The position numbers and the translations under genes were made by a program. This document shows positions 1 through 12,305 of a DNA stretch of 64,000 nucleotides, in pieces. The notes below the pieces were generated by a model. That model was not told the origin of the DNA and ran no database searches. It was given only the letters and a program-made list of their open reading frames with translations. The DNA comes from Sinonovacula constricta (taxonomy: Eukaryota > Mollusca > Bivalvia > Cardiida > Solecurtidae). Where the stretch lies: contig CM017567.1 of assembly GCA_007844125.1 (NCBI GenBank), positions 43,235,562-43,299,561 of the forward strand, written 5' to 3'. Position 1 is the first letter of the stretch, and every line of letters begins with the position of its first letter.

Positions 1-275
1 AAATAACTTATTTACTTGATGCCAGATAGGAGGCTACTAAAAGCCAGTGATTAAGGGCCATCATGACCCTCTAGTTAACTCACACGACCTTATGCTCAGG
101 TTGAGCTATTCTGATCGCCCACCGTCTGGCATCACAGGTTTGTCAACGTTTTCAAACGACATAACCTCTGAAACCGCTCTGCCAAATTCAGCTAAAATTT
201 CCCAGACGCTTAAGCAGGCAGTGGGGTACGAAAAGGTGTTCAAATAATTTCGATCCATAAAAAAACATGGCCGCC
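1..275. repeat. Dispersed repeat, partial copy
   Basis: The first ~90 bases match 61310-61400 closely: both read through a segment meaning 'acttgat..cagat', 'gactactaaaagcc' and 'gattaagggccatcatg'. The tail near 255-275 (ATAAAAAAACATGGCCGCCA) recurs in a related form at 4893-4915. I read it as a dispersed, non-coding bivalve-type repeat cut by the window edge. The small open frames in it (47-247 and its antisense) are not convincing genes. Confidence 0.6.
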
Positions 276-313
276 AGGTGCGTAAAACCATTGTTAATGT
301 TTATGCTGTTCAG

Positions 314-2769
314 GCTTTTAGTGAGGATCGCTACCATCAAGCAGCCCTAGACTGTGGGGAGGTGATCTGGAGGAGAGGGCTGTTGAAAAAAGGTTATGGT
401 ATCTGTCATGGTGTGGCTGGCAATGCATATGCCTTCCTGGCCCTCTATCAGCTTACAGGGGATCCAAAACACCTGCACAGAGCGGTCAAGGTAGGCATTT
501 AGGTGCTTAATTTGCAACAATCTCAGTAGGAACTCGGGTTATGTATTTGTTGAACTTTCTGTGTAATTTCTGAGGATACACGTGTAACAGTCTCTGTAGG
601 AACTCAGGTGATACATGTTATAACCTGTGATATACTTGTAATACCTCAATAGGAACTCAGGTGAAATACTTGTAGGAACTCTGGAGATATATGTTTTACA
701 ACCTTACAGAAACTCTGGTGATATACTTGTAACACCTCTGTAGTAACTCTTGTGATATACTTGTAACAACCGCTGTAGGAACTTTTGTGATATACTTATT
801 TTGTTTTGTTGGTTTATTCTCTTTATTACAATCTCTTGTGATATTCTTGTAACAACCCCTTTAGGAACTCTTGTGATATACAAGTAACAACCACTGTAGA
901 AACTCTTATGATGTACTAGTTACATTCTCTTTAGGAACTCTTGTGATATACTTGTAACAACCCCTGTAGGAACTCTTATGATATACTAGTAACCTTCTCT
1001 TTAGGAATTCTTGTGATATACTTGTAACAACCCCTGTAGGAACTCTTGTGATGTACTTCTTACAACCACTGTAGGAACTCTTGTAATTTACGTGTAACCT
1101 GCTCTGTAAAAACTCATGTGATACACTTGTAACAACTATTATAGGAACTCTTGTGATGTACTTGTAACACCCATTGTAGTAACTATTGTGATGTACTTGA
1201 AACACCCAATGTAGGAACTCCTGTGATATACTTGTAACCGTCTCTGTAGAAACTCTTGTGATGTACTTGTAACCGTCTCTGTAGAAACTCTTATGATGTA
1301 CTTGTTACATTCTCTGTAGGAACTCCTGTGATATTCTTGTAACAGCCTCTGAAGGAACTAATGTGATATACTTGCAACAGCCTCTGAAGGAACTAATGTG
1401 ATATACTTGTAACAAACCAATGTAATAGGTGACCTATGCATACAAATGTTTAGACTAGCTACAGTGTACATTTAATTGGTTAAATTTATAAAAACTGTAG
1501 GACAAACAACTTTGTATTTGTTTACCTGCTTAAGAACTTTAAGACAAACAACATTGTAAATGTTGTCAAATGAAGATTAAATACTTACTAAATTCTAAGT
1601 TGTTGCCCTTTGAAAACCTTTAGAATATATGGTGTTACAGTTTGAAAAGTTTCTAGTTGCCCAAAACATGTAAATATTTTTCGCTCTACAAAATCTATGA
1701 ACTCATATTTTACATACTGCAGTCTCAACTGACCAGCCTCAGTGGTTCAAGCCAATAATTTGTCTGTGATCTTTATTCCACTAGTAGGCATTATGCTTTA
1801 TTATCATTGTGTAGTTGCCACTTACATATCAAGGCGAACACAGTCATCATTATTAAGTTATGGTGGGAATTGTTCTATCCTGGTTTGTATTGTTTATGGA
1901 ATCGCATACAATGCAGTGTCAGTTTTATTATAAATTTAATTCTGTTTTGCATTTTTCTTTTTAAAAAGTTTGCTGAGTGGTGTGGGAGCTATGGAGACCA
2001 TGGTTGTAGACAGCCCGACACACCCTTCTCCTTGTTTGAAGGTCAGTCACATAGCAAAGATAATGCTGAAAAGATGATTCAAGATCTATTTTTCTTAAGC
2101 ATGTTTAATAACGTTGCACTTACAAGAAAATATAATTCACATGTGACCGGCCGCAAAAGCTCAAGAGGTAAAGCGTCAGCGTCCGGATCGGATCAAACCA
2201 AAGACTTTAAACTTGGTAGAAGGGGCTTCCCTCTTAAGCTCGGGGTTGAGGGGACAGCATTATGCCTGACTCGTCGGTATCAGTATAATGGACCGGCCGG
2301 GTTCAGTCTCTGGGCACCTCATAAGTGCCCATGTGCTATAATGATAGAACTGTCGCTGCACAGTATGGGCAAAGATGCTGGCAATTCACAAATCCCTAAT
2401 TCACTTATAGAAAAGCACATATTCAAACTGAATTTTAATCTTCGATATCTATAGTTAAGGTGATCAAATTTAATCAAGATACATTATATTTTACATTATA
2501 TGTTATAATTTTGAAAATCTTGTTAAGAGTACTAAATTTTATGCATTTACTTAGTGTCAAGTGCATGATGACCAATCTGTGTATGATATTTGGGCCATAT
2601 GTTTAAATTCCATCGGAATCCGACTTAAAAAATGATAATAAAAATAATACTCATCACAATTTTATTTCTCATTTTCTTTATTTTTTCAGGTGTTGCAGGA
2701 ACTGTACACTTCCTTGTAGACCTTCTTGATCCAATGAAAGCCAAGTTTCCAGCTTTTTGTGTTCCCTGA
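314..2769 (+). CDS. LANCL: LanC-like protein (LANCL), last three exons
   Basis: Three spliced exons are visible at 314-490, 1969-2041 and 2690-2769 (stop TGA). All have AG acceptors and GT donors (AAG|gtaggc, GAAG|gtcagt) and compatible phases. The protein shows GLLKKGYGICHG, then FAEWC, GDHGCRQPDTPFSLFEG, VAGTVHFL and KFPAF. These are hallmarks of the C-terminal half of eukaryotic LanC-like proteins, alpha-toroid relatives of bacterial lantibiotic cyclases that bind glutathione. The CHG in the first exon supplies Cys and His zinc ligands in that family. The upstream exons lie outside the window to the left. The paralogue (LANCL1, 2 or 3) cannot be decided. Nothing looks broken. Confidence 0.9.
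505..1425. repeat. Minisatellite, ~35 bp unit, in LANCL intron
   Basis: About 25 imperfect copies of a unit reading roughly GGAACTCTTGTGATATACTT followed by GTAACAACCCCTGTA. It lies wholly inside the intron between the 314-490 and 1969-2041 exons. A 99-codon antisense open frame (906-1205) is an artefact of the unit and has repeated residues. Confidence 0.9.
2130..2390 (+). repeat. Dispersed repeat copy (partner of 10965-11120)
   Basis: This block in the LANCL intron contains GGACCGGCCGGGTTCAGTCT and GGGCACCTCATAAGTGCCCA. A diverged, inverted relative is at 10965-11120. It is GC-richer than its surroundings and looks like a short non-autonomous element. The 215-codon frame 1807-2454 runs across it and the real exon and is not a gene of its own. 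Confidence 0.55.
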
Positions 2770-2840
2770 AATGGTGACATGTTAACACTGCAGGATCTAC
2801 CTCCCACAAACAATTGACACGGGAAGGCTATTGGTTGGAC

Positions 2841-2846
2841 AATAAA
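2841..2846 (+). promoter_or_regulatory. Polyadenylation signal of LANCL
   Basis: A canonical AATAAA lies 72 bases after the LANCL stop codon at 2769, the only such hexamer close behind it. Confidence 0.55.
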
Positions 2847-2849
2847 TCA

Positions 2850-4290
2850 TAACAGATTTACAGTTTGCTGAATGCTTTAATATTACCTTATGCAACATAT
2901 TCACTGACGTGTAGGTTTGAGTATGCTATTGCAGCTTTTATTGTCCCTGTACCGTGATTTCTTTGACTCTTTTCCTCATACTCTGTGGGTTATGGAAAAA
3001 ACTTAATGTGGGGAGATCTTCTGCTAACATGCATTGATCAATTCAACTTAATCACAAGTTGTTTTTATTAAATATTTTGTCTTGTCCACTTAATTATTGA
3101 ATCATCAGAAAGTGGCTAACAGTTTGGTTATGTGGTGAGAAATAGTTACATTATTTTAGGACTGTGAAAGACTGCATTGTGAGACTGTTAAAAATAATTT
3201 AATTGATTAAAGCCAACCAAAAGATGGTAAATTGTATGCATTCAGCTTATCATACTGTTAAGTTTTTCAAGGAAGCTGATAGGTCACATCTAGAGTTGAA
3301 GCAAGCTTCCATTGCCTAGTTGTAAAGACATACAGATCAGCTGGTCCCGATTGGAGCCCCAACCAATGCAGGATGTTTGCCCTTGGGCAAGAAATTATGC
3401 ATTTCTTACTCAAGATTTCTGCCTGAGTATTGATCCTAACCAAGACAAAGGCAGTCAAGACAGATTATTATCAGTTTCAAGAATTTGTTTCCCAATTGAG
3501 TATAAACAAATTTATTTTGAAAAATGATGTAATGAAATCAGACCAATCAACTTCTTCAGTTGTCAACTTAATCACAAATTCAAGCTTTGATTTGTTTGAC
3601 CTTGGGTTCAGTTTTATGAGTGCTCCATGATGTAAATTGTTGACAGATATCATATGTGATGGATTTAATTATCTAAAAATAGTCCTGTGATTTGTGATTT
3701 TGTGTTTTCTATCAGCTTGTTATTACGTTGTTACTGTATTGGATATACTTGAAACAATTACAGTTATTCACTTGTTTGCTGTAAATATATATGTATGAGA
3801 TTTGGTAAAACAATGTTATTAATGATACTCCTTATCATAGGATTTTCAAAAAGATTTATTTCTATTGAAATGGCATTGAGCAATTGTTGAGATAATATAG
3901 GGGTAATATATCATTCTGTTGTTTCTGCGCCAGACATATCAGATACATGTAGTTGTTCACTGAGTCTTTTGGTGTGATTGATAGATGCAACAATTTTTTG
4001 TATTCTTCTATTTATAGCATTTAAACTGATGATTCATGCTGGTTTTTTTGGCATTGTAAAGTTCAAATAATTGACAAATGTTCATTATTTTACTGCAGAA
4101 GAAGGTAGCAAGATGTCTGAATAAAGTAATACCCAACTTGTAGGGTCCTAGTCATGCTAAAACTAGGCAACATGTTATACAAACCTGTTAGGTATTAATG
4201 TCTAGGAGTAGCCATCGCCTTCGTGGTCTTTAGATTAATGTTATTTACATAAAACCTATGGCAAAAGTGTTTTTTTCTACCCCCAAAAAA
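2850..4290. other. Intergenic AT-rich DNA
   Basis: No coding exon, RNA gene or strong repeat was recognised here. The segment 3290-3530 is slightly richer in structure and may be an old SINE-like insert, but no internal promoter boxes could be confirmed. Confidence 0.4.
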
Positions 4291-4295
4291 TCGTG

Positions 4296-4720
4296 TGGGT
4301 GTTGTTGTTGTTTGTTGTTGTTGTTGTTTTTTGGGGGGTGTCGGGGCGCCATATGGCCGCTTTTTCCGCCTGACCTTCCATCTACGCATTTTTGTCCGGG
4401 CTATTTCTCAGCAAAACTGGTTTGAATATAATGAAACTGTATGGGAAGTTTCACTAAATCACTGAAAATTTGTATATTGTCAACACATTCCATTTCGTTG
4501 ATTTTTCACAGAGTTATTGCATTTTTTAATTTCTCTTTAACGTGAGATATGGCGATGTCTGGGCTATTTCTCAGCCAGCGCATGTTGGAATTAAATGAAA
4601 ACTTTATGGAAATTTTCACTAGCAAGTGTAAATGTGCATCTTGTCAGCACTGTCTGATTTGGTGATTGGTCTTTTAATTTTCCATATAGAGTCCACGTGT
4701 TGGTCAACTTTCTTTAAACT
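4296..4720. repeat. GTT microsatellite and two tandem ~165 bp units
   Basis: An imperfect (GTT)n run covers about 4297-4330. Two units follow, both starting GTC(C/T)GGGCTATTTCTCAGC (4392 and 4557) and both continuing with an 'atgaaac..tatgg.aa.tttcacta' stretch, about 165 bases apart. No coding content was seen. From here to about 5810 only AT-rich DNA and fragments of dispersed repeat are visible. Confidence 0.55.
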
Positions 4721-5812
4721 ACATATCCTCTTCATCAGAGGCTTTAGTAGGCAAGAGGAACAAATATTGTTCAAGGAATGGCTATATATTAAAACTTAAT
4801 TTTCCTGCCTTAAACTACCAAATCTAGAGTTTTGACATTTGGTATACATGTATCTTAGAAGGCCTTTATATAATAAAATAATTTTCATTCATCAGAAAAA
4901 CATGGCCACATGGGGCATGGCCTTTTTCCATAAATCTAGTAAAGCATTGAAAATCTTTTTGTCCGAAACTACAAGAGCCAGCACTTGGAATATTTGGTAT
5001 ACAAGTTCCATGTGTAGCCCTGTTAGTCTGGCACCTAGGTATGGTTAAAACGTAGCCCCTACCCCACCCCCTGTCTAGAAACAGAATCTCCAATCCAAAC
5101 TGCTAAAAAACTAAACTCATTTGGGCTATATGAAAACTAAGGCTTTCCATAGCAATTTCATGCAATTTTGGTATGGCATGTTTAGAAAAATGCTAATAAC
5201 ATTTCCCAAATTGTAATAAAACTGGATCTCACTAAAAGTTTGTTGAATGATCATATGTCAATTATGCAAATTAGCACTTGAATATTTATAAATTTTAACG
5301 AGAATCTAAAAATAAACATTATTTTAAAAAGTTTGTTAGATTCTTTTTATTTTAAAGAATTTTTCACATAAACTCACCCCTACTATTCTAACACATGTTG
5401 GTCTAAGTTCTATATGATTGTTATTATTTTTATTATATTTGTCTAAACTTTGCTTATTAATCTTAATGCATAATTTGGCTAAAAGTCTGTATATCATTCC
5501 TTAAGTGGAGGCTATCCCTAGACTAAGACTTGAAATTATTAACATAAATATTCATATATCTTCAAGAGAATCTTTTCAGATCTAAAATAATTGTTCTTTT
5601 GTAATATTTTTATGTGATGTCTAATTCTTACACTGTGATGAAGTAAGCTTAAGCAAATCAATGCATAATACTTTTCCAGTCTTCATGAAAGACTAGACCG
5701 TTAGTCCACCAAGACTACTGATCCAGATCAAATGTTACCGGACCTGTATGATTTTGGCATTTTGACACAAAAAGAACTAGTTTTGCCAATCATGCTTTTA
5801 TTCTGTTATTTC

Positions 5813-6300
5813 TAATAAGAATATTTGACAAAGTCCTATGAGCATTGCAACATATACTGACATTTTGAAAGGCACGGGACAAAGGTATTCACATGCAAGC
5901 CAAATGTAGAAGTAAGAACAAATCTATGAATGAGTCATTTAACAAAAAGAGCAAACCTGACAGTTACCGCATTGGAACGGTCCGTTGGCACTATGGGCCA
6001 TCTGGGTTGCTTAAACTGGTTTTACAGAGTTCTAACCTCGCACTTTTTGGTGGTTTCTCAAATGCAAGCGATAAAAAGAAAGCAGATATATTTGAATAAA
6101 AATGTCCAAGCGCTAACTTTTCTTTTGGATAAGTTATGACAAAAGTGGTGACGTCATTGAAAAATAATGTCCACATAGTGTTTAGAAGAACTACACAGAA
6201 AATGTTGAATGTAAATGTTGTACACCTTCTGAATCAAGAAAAAATGATTAGAGAAGAGTAAACAGTTGTAGCATTCTTTTCATGTAACAATGAATTAACT
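5813..6300 (+). repeat. Dispersed repeat family R1, copy 1
   Basis: It begins AAGAATATTTGACAAAGTCC and continues with TATGAGCATTGCAACATATA. The same sequence, diverged, is at 12645-13285 and, with an internal deletion, at 23858-24045. All three are on the + strand. Small open frames inside (5893-6139) are shared by the copies but are short and shifted between them, so I do not call them genes. Confidence 0.75.
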
Positions 6301-6879
6301 GTGTAGAAATAAGTACATCAAGCCAGGCGAGTTGTCGAGCAAATAAAGGATACTCGAAATTGCAAAGTTTGGATTGTGTGGTTACTACTTACCCCCTTTA
6401 AAAACGACATCGTAACTCCGCCTGGTGACAAATGTTCGAAAAACCGAGTATCGACAGAGGTCCTTTCACTGGATAGGCAAGATGGAAATGGTTTCAAAAC
6501 ATTTGAGAAGAAAAATGCCAAAAGGTAAAAAGACCAAAATGGAAATACTAAAGTTTGAATTTGGAGGAAATGCACGATAGTGGTGCCTCAATATCATATA
6601 TTACTTTAAGTGTGTACGGAAAGTCAGGATTGAGTAGGAAATTGTCCTTCAAACGACTGATAGTAAAAATGCTATGTCTGTCATTGGGGCCTCTATTCCG
6701 ATCGTTAAAAAAGATAACATTCCAGTAACAATCTGTAGACTTACATCAATACATACTTTCTATGTGTCTGAATCAGTCATTCATTTTGTGCATTGATTTC
6801 TTAAAAGAAAAGAAAACCTGGGTTGACTTTGGGAATGATACACTAGAAATTCAAGAAGGTTTTGTAGTTTGTTAATATG

Positions 6880-7390
6880 TTTTCCTCTCAACACACAGCA
6901 AGTCTTGCAAGATTCATAAACAAGATAAGCATACCACCTCAGTCATGTAGTATTGCCCGTATCAGAGTTAAAACAAGAAGGTTACAGGTTCTTCTTTGAT
7001 AGATACTCTAAGAACCTAACCTACCAAGAATCAAGTAATAGGTGCCAGAGCTGTTTCCACTGTAAAGAACGGGATTAGATGCATACAAATTATGAACCCA
7101 ACTCCAAGTCGATAGGAACAGTATTCATGAGAACTGGGAACGAGGAGGTCAAATGAAAGACAACATAGGTCAAATGACAGTCAAAATATATTGACATAGC
7201 ACAGACTAAGATGCAAGTCTAAATGAAGAAGAAATGCTGAAAATGTTAGAGCTATTGGCGAAAACAGGGATGTCTTTGGTACATGTACAGCAGAGTTTGG
7301 TCATAAAAATATTTCCCTCATAGAATTTAAACTGTTGATGCCCCACCTGTACGTAGACCACAATATAGAATTACCCCTGAGGCAAAATTA
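6880..7390 (+). pseudogene. Ty3/gypsy retrotransposon pol fragment, upstream part
   Basis: Broken frames read IPPQSCSIARIRVKTRR, then the protease-to-reverse-transcriptase linker pattern, then DAPPVRRPQYRITPEAKL at about 7335-7388. The last string matches the segment just before the reverse-transcriptase core in Ty3/gypsy Pol. The next residues of that protein resume at 12309, after the DNA transposon at about 7390-12305. Several stops and at least one frameshift show that the copy is dead. Confidence 0.6.
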
Positions 7391-8094
7391 ACCTTACGCC
7401 GAGTTTTGATCGACAGCTGGAGCTGCCAGATGCTGGCCATACAGAGCGCAGCATTTAGTCACGTGATTCTATTGTTTTTCGGTCGCCATTTTCCTTGGAC
7501 ATTCGAACTGCGAACGCTTGTCAAAATTTCCGGATTGTTTTAGACGTGCGTGAAGTGACGTAGAAAAGATGGTGAAAAGGTGTCAATGGGGTCTTTGTGA
7601 CTCAGACAGTCGTTACCCTGAGCGTTTATTAGGTGGCATAGTATTTATTCCGTTCCCGAAGCCGAAAAGAAACTTGGAAAAGTGTAAAAAATGGATCCGA
7701 GCTTGCAATCGCGAACATCATCAGCTCAACTTACAAAAGATTGACGGGAATTACAGTTTATACGTTTGTTCAAAGGTTAGGTTTTTTTAACTGTTTTAAT
7801 ATCTATACTTAGTTAGTATTTTTAGTATAATCAGCTTATTTGACTATGACAGCGTCACACTGGTCTCCCGATGGTCTTTATCATTATGACACGATTTGGG
7901 GAATTTATTTCCAAATAAGATTTGTCCAGAATTAAATTAGAAAGTTACTTTTCACAACTTTTAAATATTTACGTCTTTTTATAGAAATCATGCCATTATT
8001 CTTAACTTATGGACAAGCAGTCGTTGTTCAGCCTCCTTTTCATGAAACTTTCGTTGACAACAGAGATGCAATAAACATTTACCCAGCGTGGTTT

Positions 8095-8170
8095 TTGAAC
8101 CCACAACATGTTTGAACCCACAACATCCTGCTCAGGAGTCAGGTGCTCTATCAACTGAGCTACCTAGGTT
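8095..8170 (-). repeat. tRNA-like SINE head or tRNA pseudogene
   Basis: On the minus strand the sequence reads GGTAGCTCAGTTGATAGAGC, the D-arm/A-box of many tRNAs. A possible anticodon loop CTCCTGA (anticodon CCT, Arg) and two copies of GTGGGTTCAAA, B-box-like, follow. The T-arm is duplicated and the acceptor stem does not pair, so this is not a working tRNA gene. It lies in an intron of the transposase gene. Confidence 0.6.
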
Positions 8171-8191
8171 GACTCTTGGTAGAGCTCATTT

Positions 8192-8192
<1 letters not shown>

Positions 8193-8223
<31 letters not shown>
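8193..8223. repeat. Poly-C tract of 31 bases
   Basis: An uninterrupted run of C follows the tRNA-like sequence directly. Its length may be unreliable in assembly. Confidence 0.9.
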
Positions 8224-8414
8224 TTTGGGCCGGGCGTCAACTGGCCAGAACCACCAGATTCTAGCCTATTACTAACCTTATCAGGTGACAAGCCCACACA
8301 CTGAACTATCCTGGTAAACTATTATTTGTTTATTCTTTCAGTAGCGAAAACATACCACCAGTCACTGCTGAGGCTTCCATTGGATTATTACAAGATATCA
8401 GAATACAAACAGAT

Positions 8415-11400
8415 TCACATCCAGGTATTATAAACATGAAATATCTTAACAAGAATATCTTGCATTGCTTCTTGGTCACAGTACACTCTTATAATGCAGA
8501 GGTCCTTTCGAGTGTATGTAACAAACTCGCACCATTTACCCCCCGATACGAGTAATTGCCCCTGAACTTGCCAATAATAATTGTGGCCCCTTTTCACACA
8601 AACCATTCCATTAGCTTCATGTAGATGAAAGTCTCTTCCATGTAATTTGCATTTTACTATTGTTTTGGCAATTGTCAGGTCCCTGCACCAAAATGGGCAC
8701 TTTATTTCCATAATACCGGTCTCATTATGAGTGCAAACTCTTCTGTCTGGTGATGCTGCGATATAGGGAAATAGTGGATTAATCGTGGGCCCACATTCAT
8801 GAACATGAAAACCTGTCTTTTTCTGATACATGTTAGCAGCAACAGCCTCATTGGTTGTTCCATAATCTGTAGCAGTAGTTTTTATGCCTTTGCCTTTTGT
8901 GATGTTCTCAATGAATTTCGAAGTTACTTCTGCCTTCCTCTTCATAACTCTACCAAAGTTTGAAGAGGTTATTCGTTTCCTTCTCTCCTCTATCCAAAGT
9001 TGACAACCTGCCTGTTTCCTTGTATTTTTTTCTACATGTAATGATTGGTTTTTCGTTACAATTACATTTGTCAGTTTTGTAATGTCCACTTTGTCGAGAT
9101 TGTTGACTTTTGGTGTGGCTGGAAAGATCCAGTCAGAAAGGCAGGCAAAACCTCTTGATGATGGCTCATTAACGTGATGCAGGAGTGGAAGCTGAAATAT
9201 AACACAATTATTTATTTTTCGTTTTGTTTTATTTCACTTTAATATATAATACTTTTCTCTTTTGCAGAAGTTGATGCAATGGATCTATTGGCTCTTGCTG
9301 CTGAGAACCAAAGCCTGAAACAGAGAGTCTGTAATCTTGAAAAGCAAGTTGCCACGGGTGTGCTTCAGTATGAGGAGCTGTTCAGGGAAAATGCTTTGCT
9401 AAAGAAGGAATTTGATGAAAAACAAAAGCCAGCCCTGTTTTCTGTTAAAAATGTAATTGAATCAAAAATCAAGAAGAACTTCAAATACTATACTGGTTTT
9501 GTTTATAGTCAGTTCCTTTACATCTTACAATTTCTTGTGCCAAATAAAAATGAACTACCATTTGAAATGACAAAGAAAATATGTAGTGCAGCAAAGATGA
9601 AAGTGGAAGACCAGCTTTTGCTAGAACTTATAAAACTGCGACTGAACTTACAATTTCACCACCTTGGAAATTTATTCAGTTTGTCATCACAGGTGCTGTT
9701 TTTAGACAGTGGATTAACTTCATGTTTCATCGTTTGGTGAAGTGCCTATTTGGCCAGCACGCTCAAAAATAATTTACATTATGCCGAAGCAATTCAGAGA
9801 AGACTTTCCAAGAACTTTTATCATTTTGGATGGAACCGAAATTAAGATCGAACGACCATCATCTTTGCGAACACAAAGCCAAACGTACAGTGACTACAAG
9901 TCTTGCACATCATTAAAAGGTCTTGTTGGAGTAGACCCACGGTGGTAATTTACCTTTATTTCAATGCTCTACTCTGGATCTATCTCTGATAATGACATTA
10001 CCAAACAGTGTTGACTTCTGGATATGTTGAAAAAACTGATAGATTGTGGGCGTCTGGAAAAAGGTGACGGTGTTATGGTTGACAAAGGGTTAATTAAACC
10101 TGAAATTGAGGCACTTGGTCTAGAACTAATAATCCCACCTTTTGCGTCTTGTTCAGAACAAATGCCCGCAGTGGATGTATCTTTGACAAGAAAAATTGCT
10201 AAACATCGAGTGCATGTTGAACCAGCCATATCTCGAGTAAAGAAATTCAAAATAGTGGACCATAAAATGGAACTTAACCTTTTTCCTTGTGTTAACCAAA
10301 TATGGTTTTGTTGCTGCTTTTCAACAGGTTTCATGCCACTACTTATACAAGATAATTCTCTTCATTAATCTGCATATGTTGTATAAAACACAGTATTACC
10401 TGATGTGCAAGGGTGCAGCTAACATCCATAGGACCAATATCTGTCTCTGTTATTGTTGATGGTTTACATGCCAGATAACCTAGTGGTGTATTGTTCATTG
10501 ACTGTAGCCGTTCTTTGTCACTATCCAGTAGTTGTACTTTCCTGAAACAAATGTGATGTGTTTAAATCATGTTTACTCTGTGATATATGTTAAGCAATGC
10601 AATTTAAATAAAAAGTATTTAAATCGAAATCTCTATTGACAATCTGATCTTGTCATATTTTTGTATTGTTATACTATACATATTGATAAAAGATTTCAAA
10701 TATATGCAATATCTGTTGTTCATAATGTTAACTATTTTCATTGAATACAGATGACTTAATTTATTACTTTTATTTTTATTTTATTACTCCATCAAAATTC
10801 ATTTCATATATGTGATTTGTCCAGTTATGAATATAACCTGGAATTATGTTAAATGTGTTGTAAATCATATCTATAAATGATATTAGAAAGGGAATTTAAG
10901 TTAAGGTTATAAAATTCTTAAACTTATATGTACCAATGTATATTATTAGTTTAATATTATGAATTTTCCAGCAATGTTTGTGGTTCTGTGCAGCAACATT
11001 ATCATTAAAGCACAGGGGCACTTACAAAATGTATGAGGTGCCAATTTACTAAACCTGGCTGGTCCATAAATACTGTCACTGACATTCAGTACCAACGTTT
11101 GAAGTCTTTGGTTAGACAAGCAATGGATCGAACCTGCAACCACCCATCCAAAAGCAGATGCTATATCGCAAGATTTTGTCAATATTTAGACATTCATGCA
11201 ATAAGTCCACAGTGGAAATTTTATGAAAGTAAAAGAGCATCATCATAATTGTTAGAGGTAAAAAGGAAGCCACAATGTTCCTTAAGAATAATCAGTGTTT
11301 TGTGTCTAGTGCATAGTATTGGATATATTGTATACCTGTTGTCTATAAATACTGGAGTTATTGGTTGTCTTTTTCTTGAAGTGGAGCTAGACTTGGCCAC

Positions 11401-12224
11401 CACTATTGCAGACACAGGCTCTGGGAGAATTTTTTTCCCACGTGGCTTATCCCATTGTTGCGGCTTTGAGGTGCATGCTGGCTGGCTTGGAATGTCAGTC
11501 AGACCCTCGGTCAACCAATCCGTCAGCTTAAGGATGACAGCTAACACATGTGAACACTCTCCTGAAATCCTGGTTTAAAATAGAACATATATAGATATCC
11601 ATAGTATATACTAAAATTTGGTGCTAAGGTTATTAATTTATGGTGGTATGGATATATAAATGGACACAAATTGTAGCTGCTTAAAGCCTGGGATAATTAT
11701 TAATGATAACTTTAATTTCATTTACGTTAAAAATCTTTATATCATTGACAAAATATGGCATTTTCAAGTAATAAGTCATAAGTACTGTCATTGCGTGATT
11801 TGTGTCCGACATGTCACGGGGCCGATTATAGTTTTGAAAATAAAGCAGCAGTGACTAAAATATTCATAATAAAGACTTTACTTCAGTTTAGAACTTCTAA
11901 TATAAATATATTTAAAGTATATAACGATGTTAACACATTGTAAGTAAAAAGTAGTTACCCTGATTTGCACAAACAATATGCATCTGTCACCGACGTCTGC
12001 GAAAATGTGATGTGTACTCGATGCGGCTTTTCACTCTTGCGTTGTGATCGAAACACACTAGAATTATTATCAATTTCTAAGGCAGATCTGCGAAAAGGCT
12101 GCACTGAATGAATGAAGGATTCATTGGCATATCGTCTAGCCAGTATTCTTTGGTGAAGAGACGATCGTTTTGGCATAGAATGCTCTCCGAAGTCAGCTGG
12201 TAAGTCTCGTAAACAGGCCGCCAT
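8415..12224 (-). CDS. SWIM zinc-finger / YqaJ-type nuclease, four exons, intact
   Basis: Reading leftwards, the exons are 12224-11959, 11569-11336, 10541-10400 and 9191-8415. Every junction is GT-AG and keeps frame, giving about 472 residues with no stop. Exons 1 and 2 join to form CLCKSGISGECSHV, a SWIM-type zinc finger (C-x-C ... C-x-H). The last exon is a YqaJ/lambda-exonuclease fold: WIEERRKRITSSNFG, DYGTTNEAVAANMY, AASPDRR, GIMEIKCPFW, YYWQVQGQLL. The acidic and Lys residues of SPD and EIK are the expected metal-binding nuclease centre. Such proteins process DNA ends in phage recombination; the role in this transposon is unknown. It starts at MAACLRDLPADF. Its 3' end overlaps the transposase exon 8342-8424 on the other strand. 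Confidence 0.85.
10965..11120 (-). repeat. Inverted relative of the 2130-2390 repeat
   Basis: On the reverse strand this shows the same order of motifs as 2230-2350, including a GGACCAGCC..GTT stretch and a GGCACCTCAT..GTGCCCC stretch, with clear divergence. It lies in the second intron of the YqaJ gene. The open frames 10946-11182 and 11033-11248 come from this insert. Confidence 0.5.
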
Positions 12225-12305
12225 GTCAACTATTTGTGTTTACCAGATGTCCAAGGTTTTTCGCTTTCTGGTCACGTGACTCAGTGGGCGGAGCAATCTA
12301 CTCGC
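12225..12305 (-). promoter_or_regulatory. Likely promoter of the YqaJ gene
   Basis: This GC-richer stretch between the YqaJ start codon and the inferred transposon edge contains a CACGTG palindrome inside TCACGTGACT. The mirror end of the element has AGTCACGTGA at 7457-7466, about 100 bases before the transposase start. A shared E-box-like site at both outward promoters is plausible but unproven. Confidence 0.35.

Larger units (their letters stand above)
7569..10368 (+). pseudogene. THAP-domain / DDE_Tnp_4 (Harbinger-like) transposase, broken
   Basis: Exon 1 (7569-7775) encodes most of a THAP zinc finger: CQWGLC, IPFPKPKRN, KKWIRAC, YVCSK, with donor AAG|gttagg. A second exon is 8342-8424. 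A third starts near 9270 and encodes a coiled coil. A DDE domain follows: FIILDGTEIKIERPS, YSDYKS, KGLVG, YSGSISDNDIT, VMVDKGL, IIPPF, IAKHRVHVEPAISRVKKF. The Asp of LDGTE, the Asp of SISD and the Asp/Glu later in the domain fit a DDE_Tnp_4 triad. It is inactive as written: the frame changes around 9690 and 9740, and TAA and TGA stops lie at about 9946 and 10012. The rest of the THAP finger, with the His ligand, was not found. The SINE and poly-C tract at 8095-8223 may have displaced it. Confidence 0.75.

Noticed and set aside
505..1425. CRISPR-like array of ~35-base repeats
   Set aside because: Units are contiguous with no unique spacers and lie in a eukaryotic intron; it is a minisatellite.
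1807..2454. 215-codon frame in the LANCL region
   Set aside because: It runs through the true exon 1969-2041 into intron and a dispersed repeat; splice sites show that only the exon part is coding.
8095..8170. Functional tRNA-Arg(CCT) gene
   Set aside because: The T-arm is duplicated and the acceptor stem cannot form.
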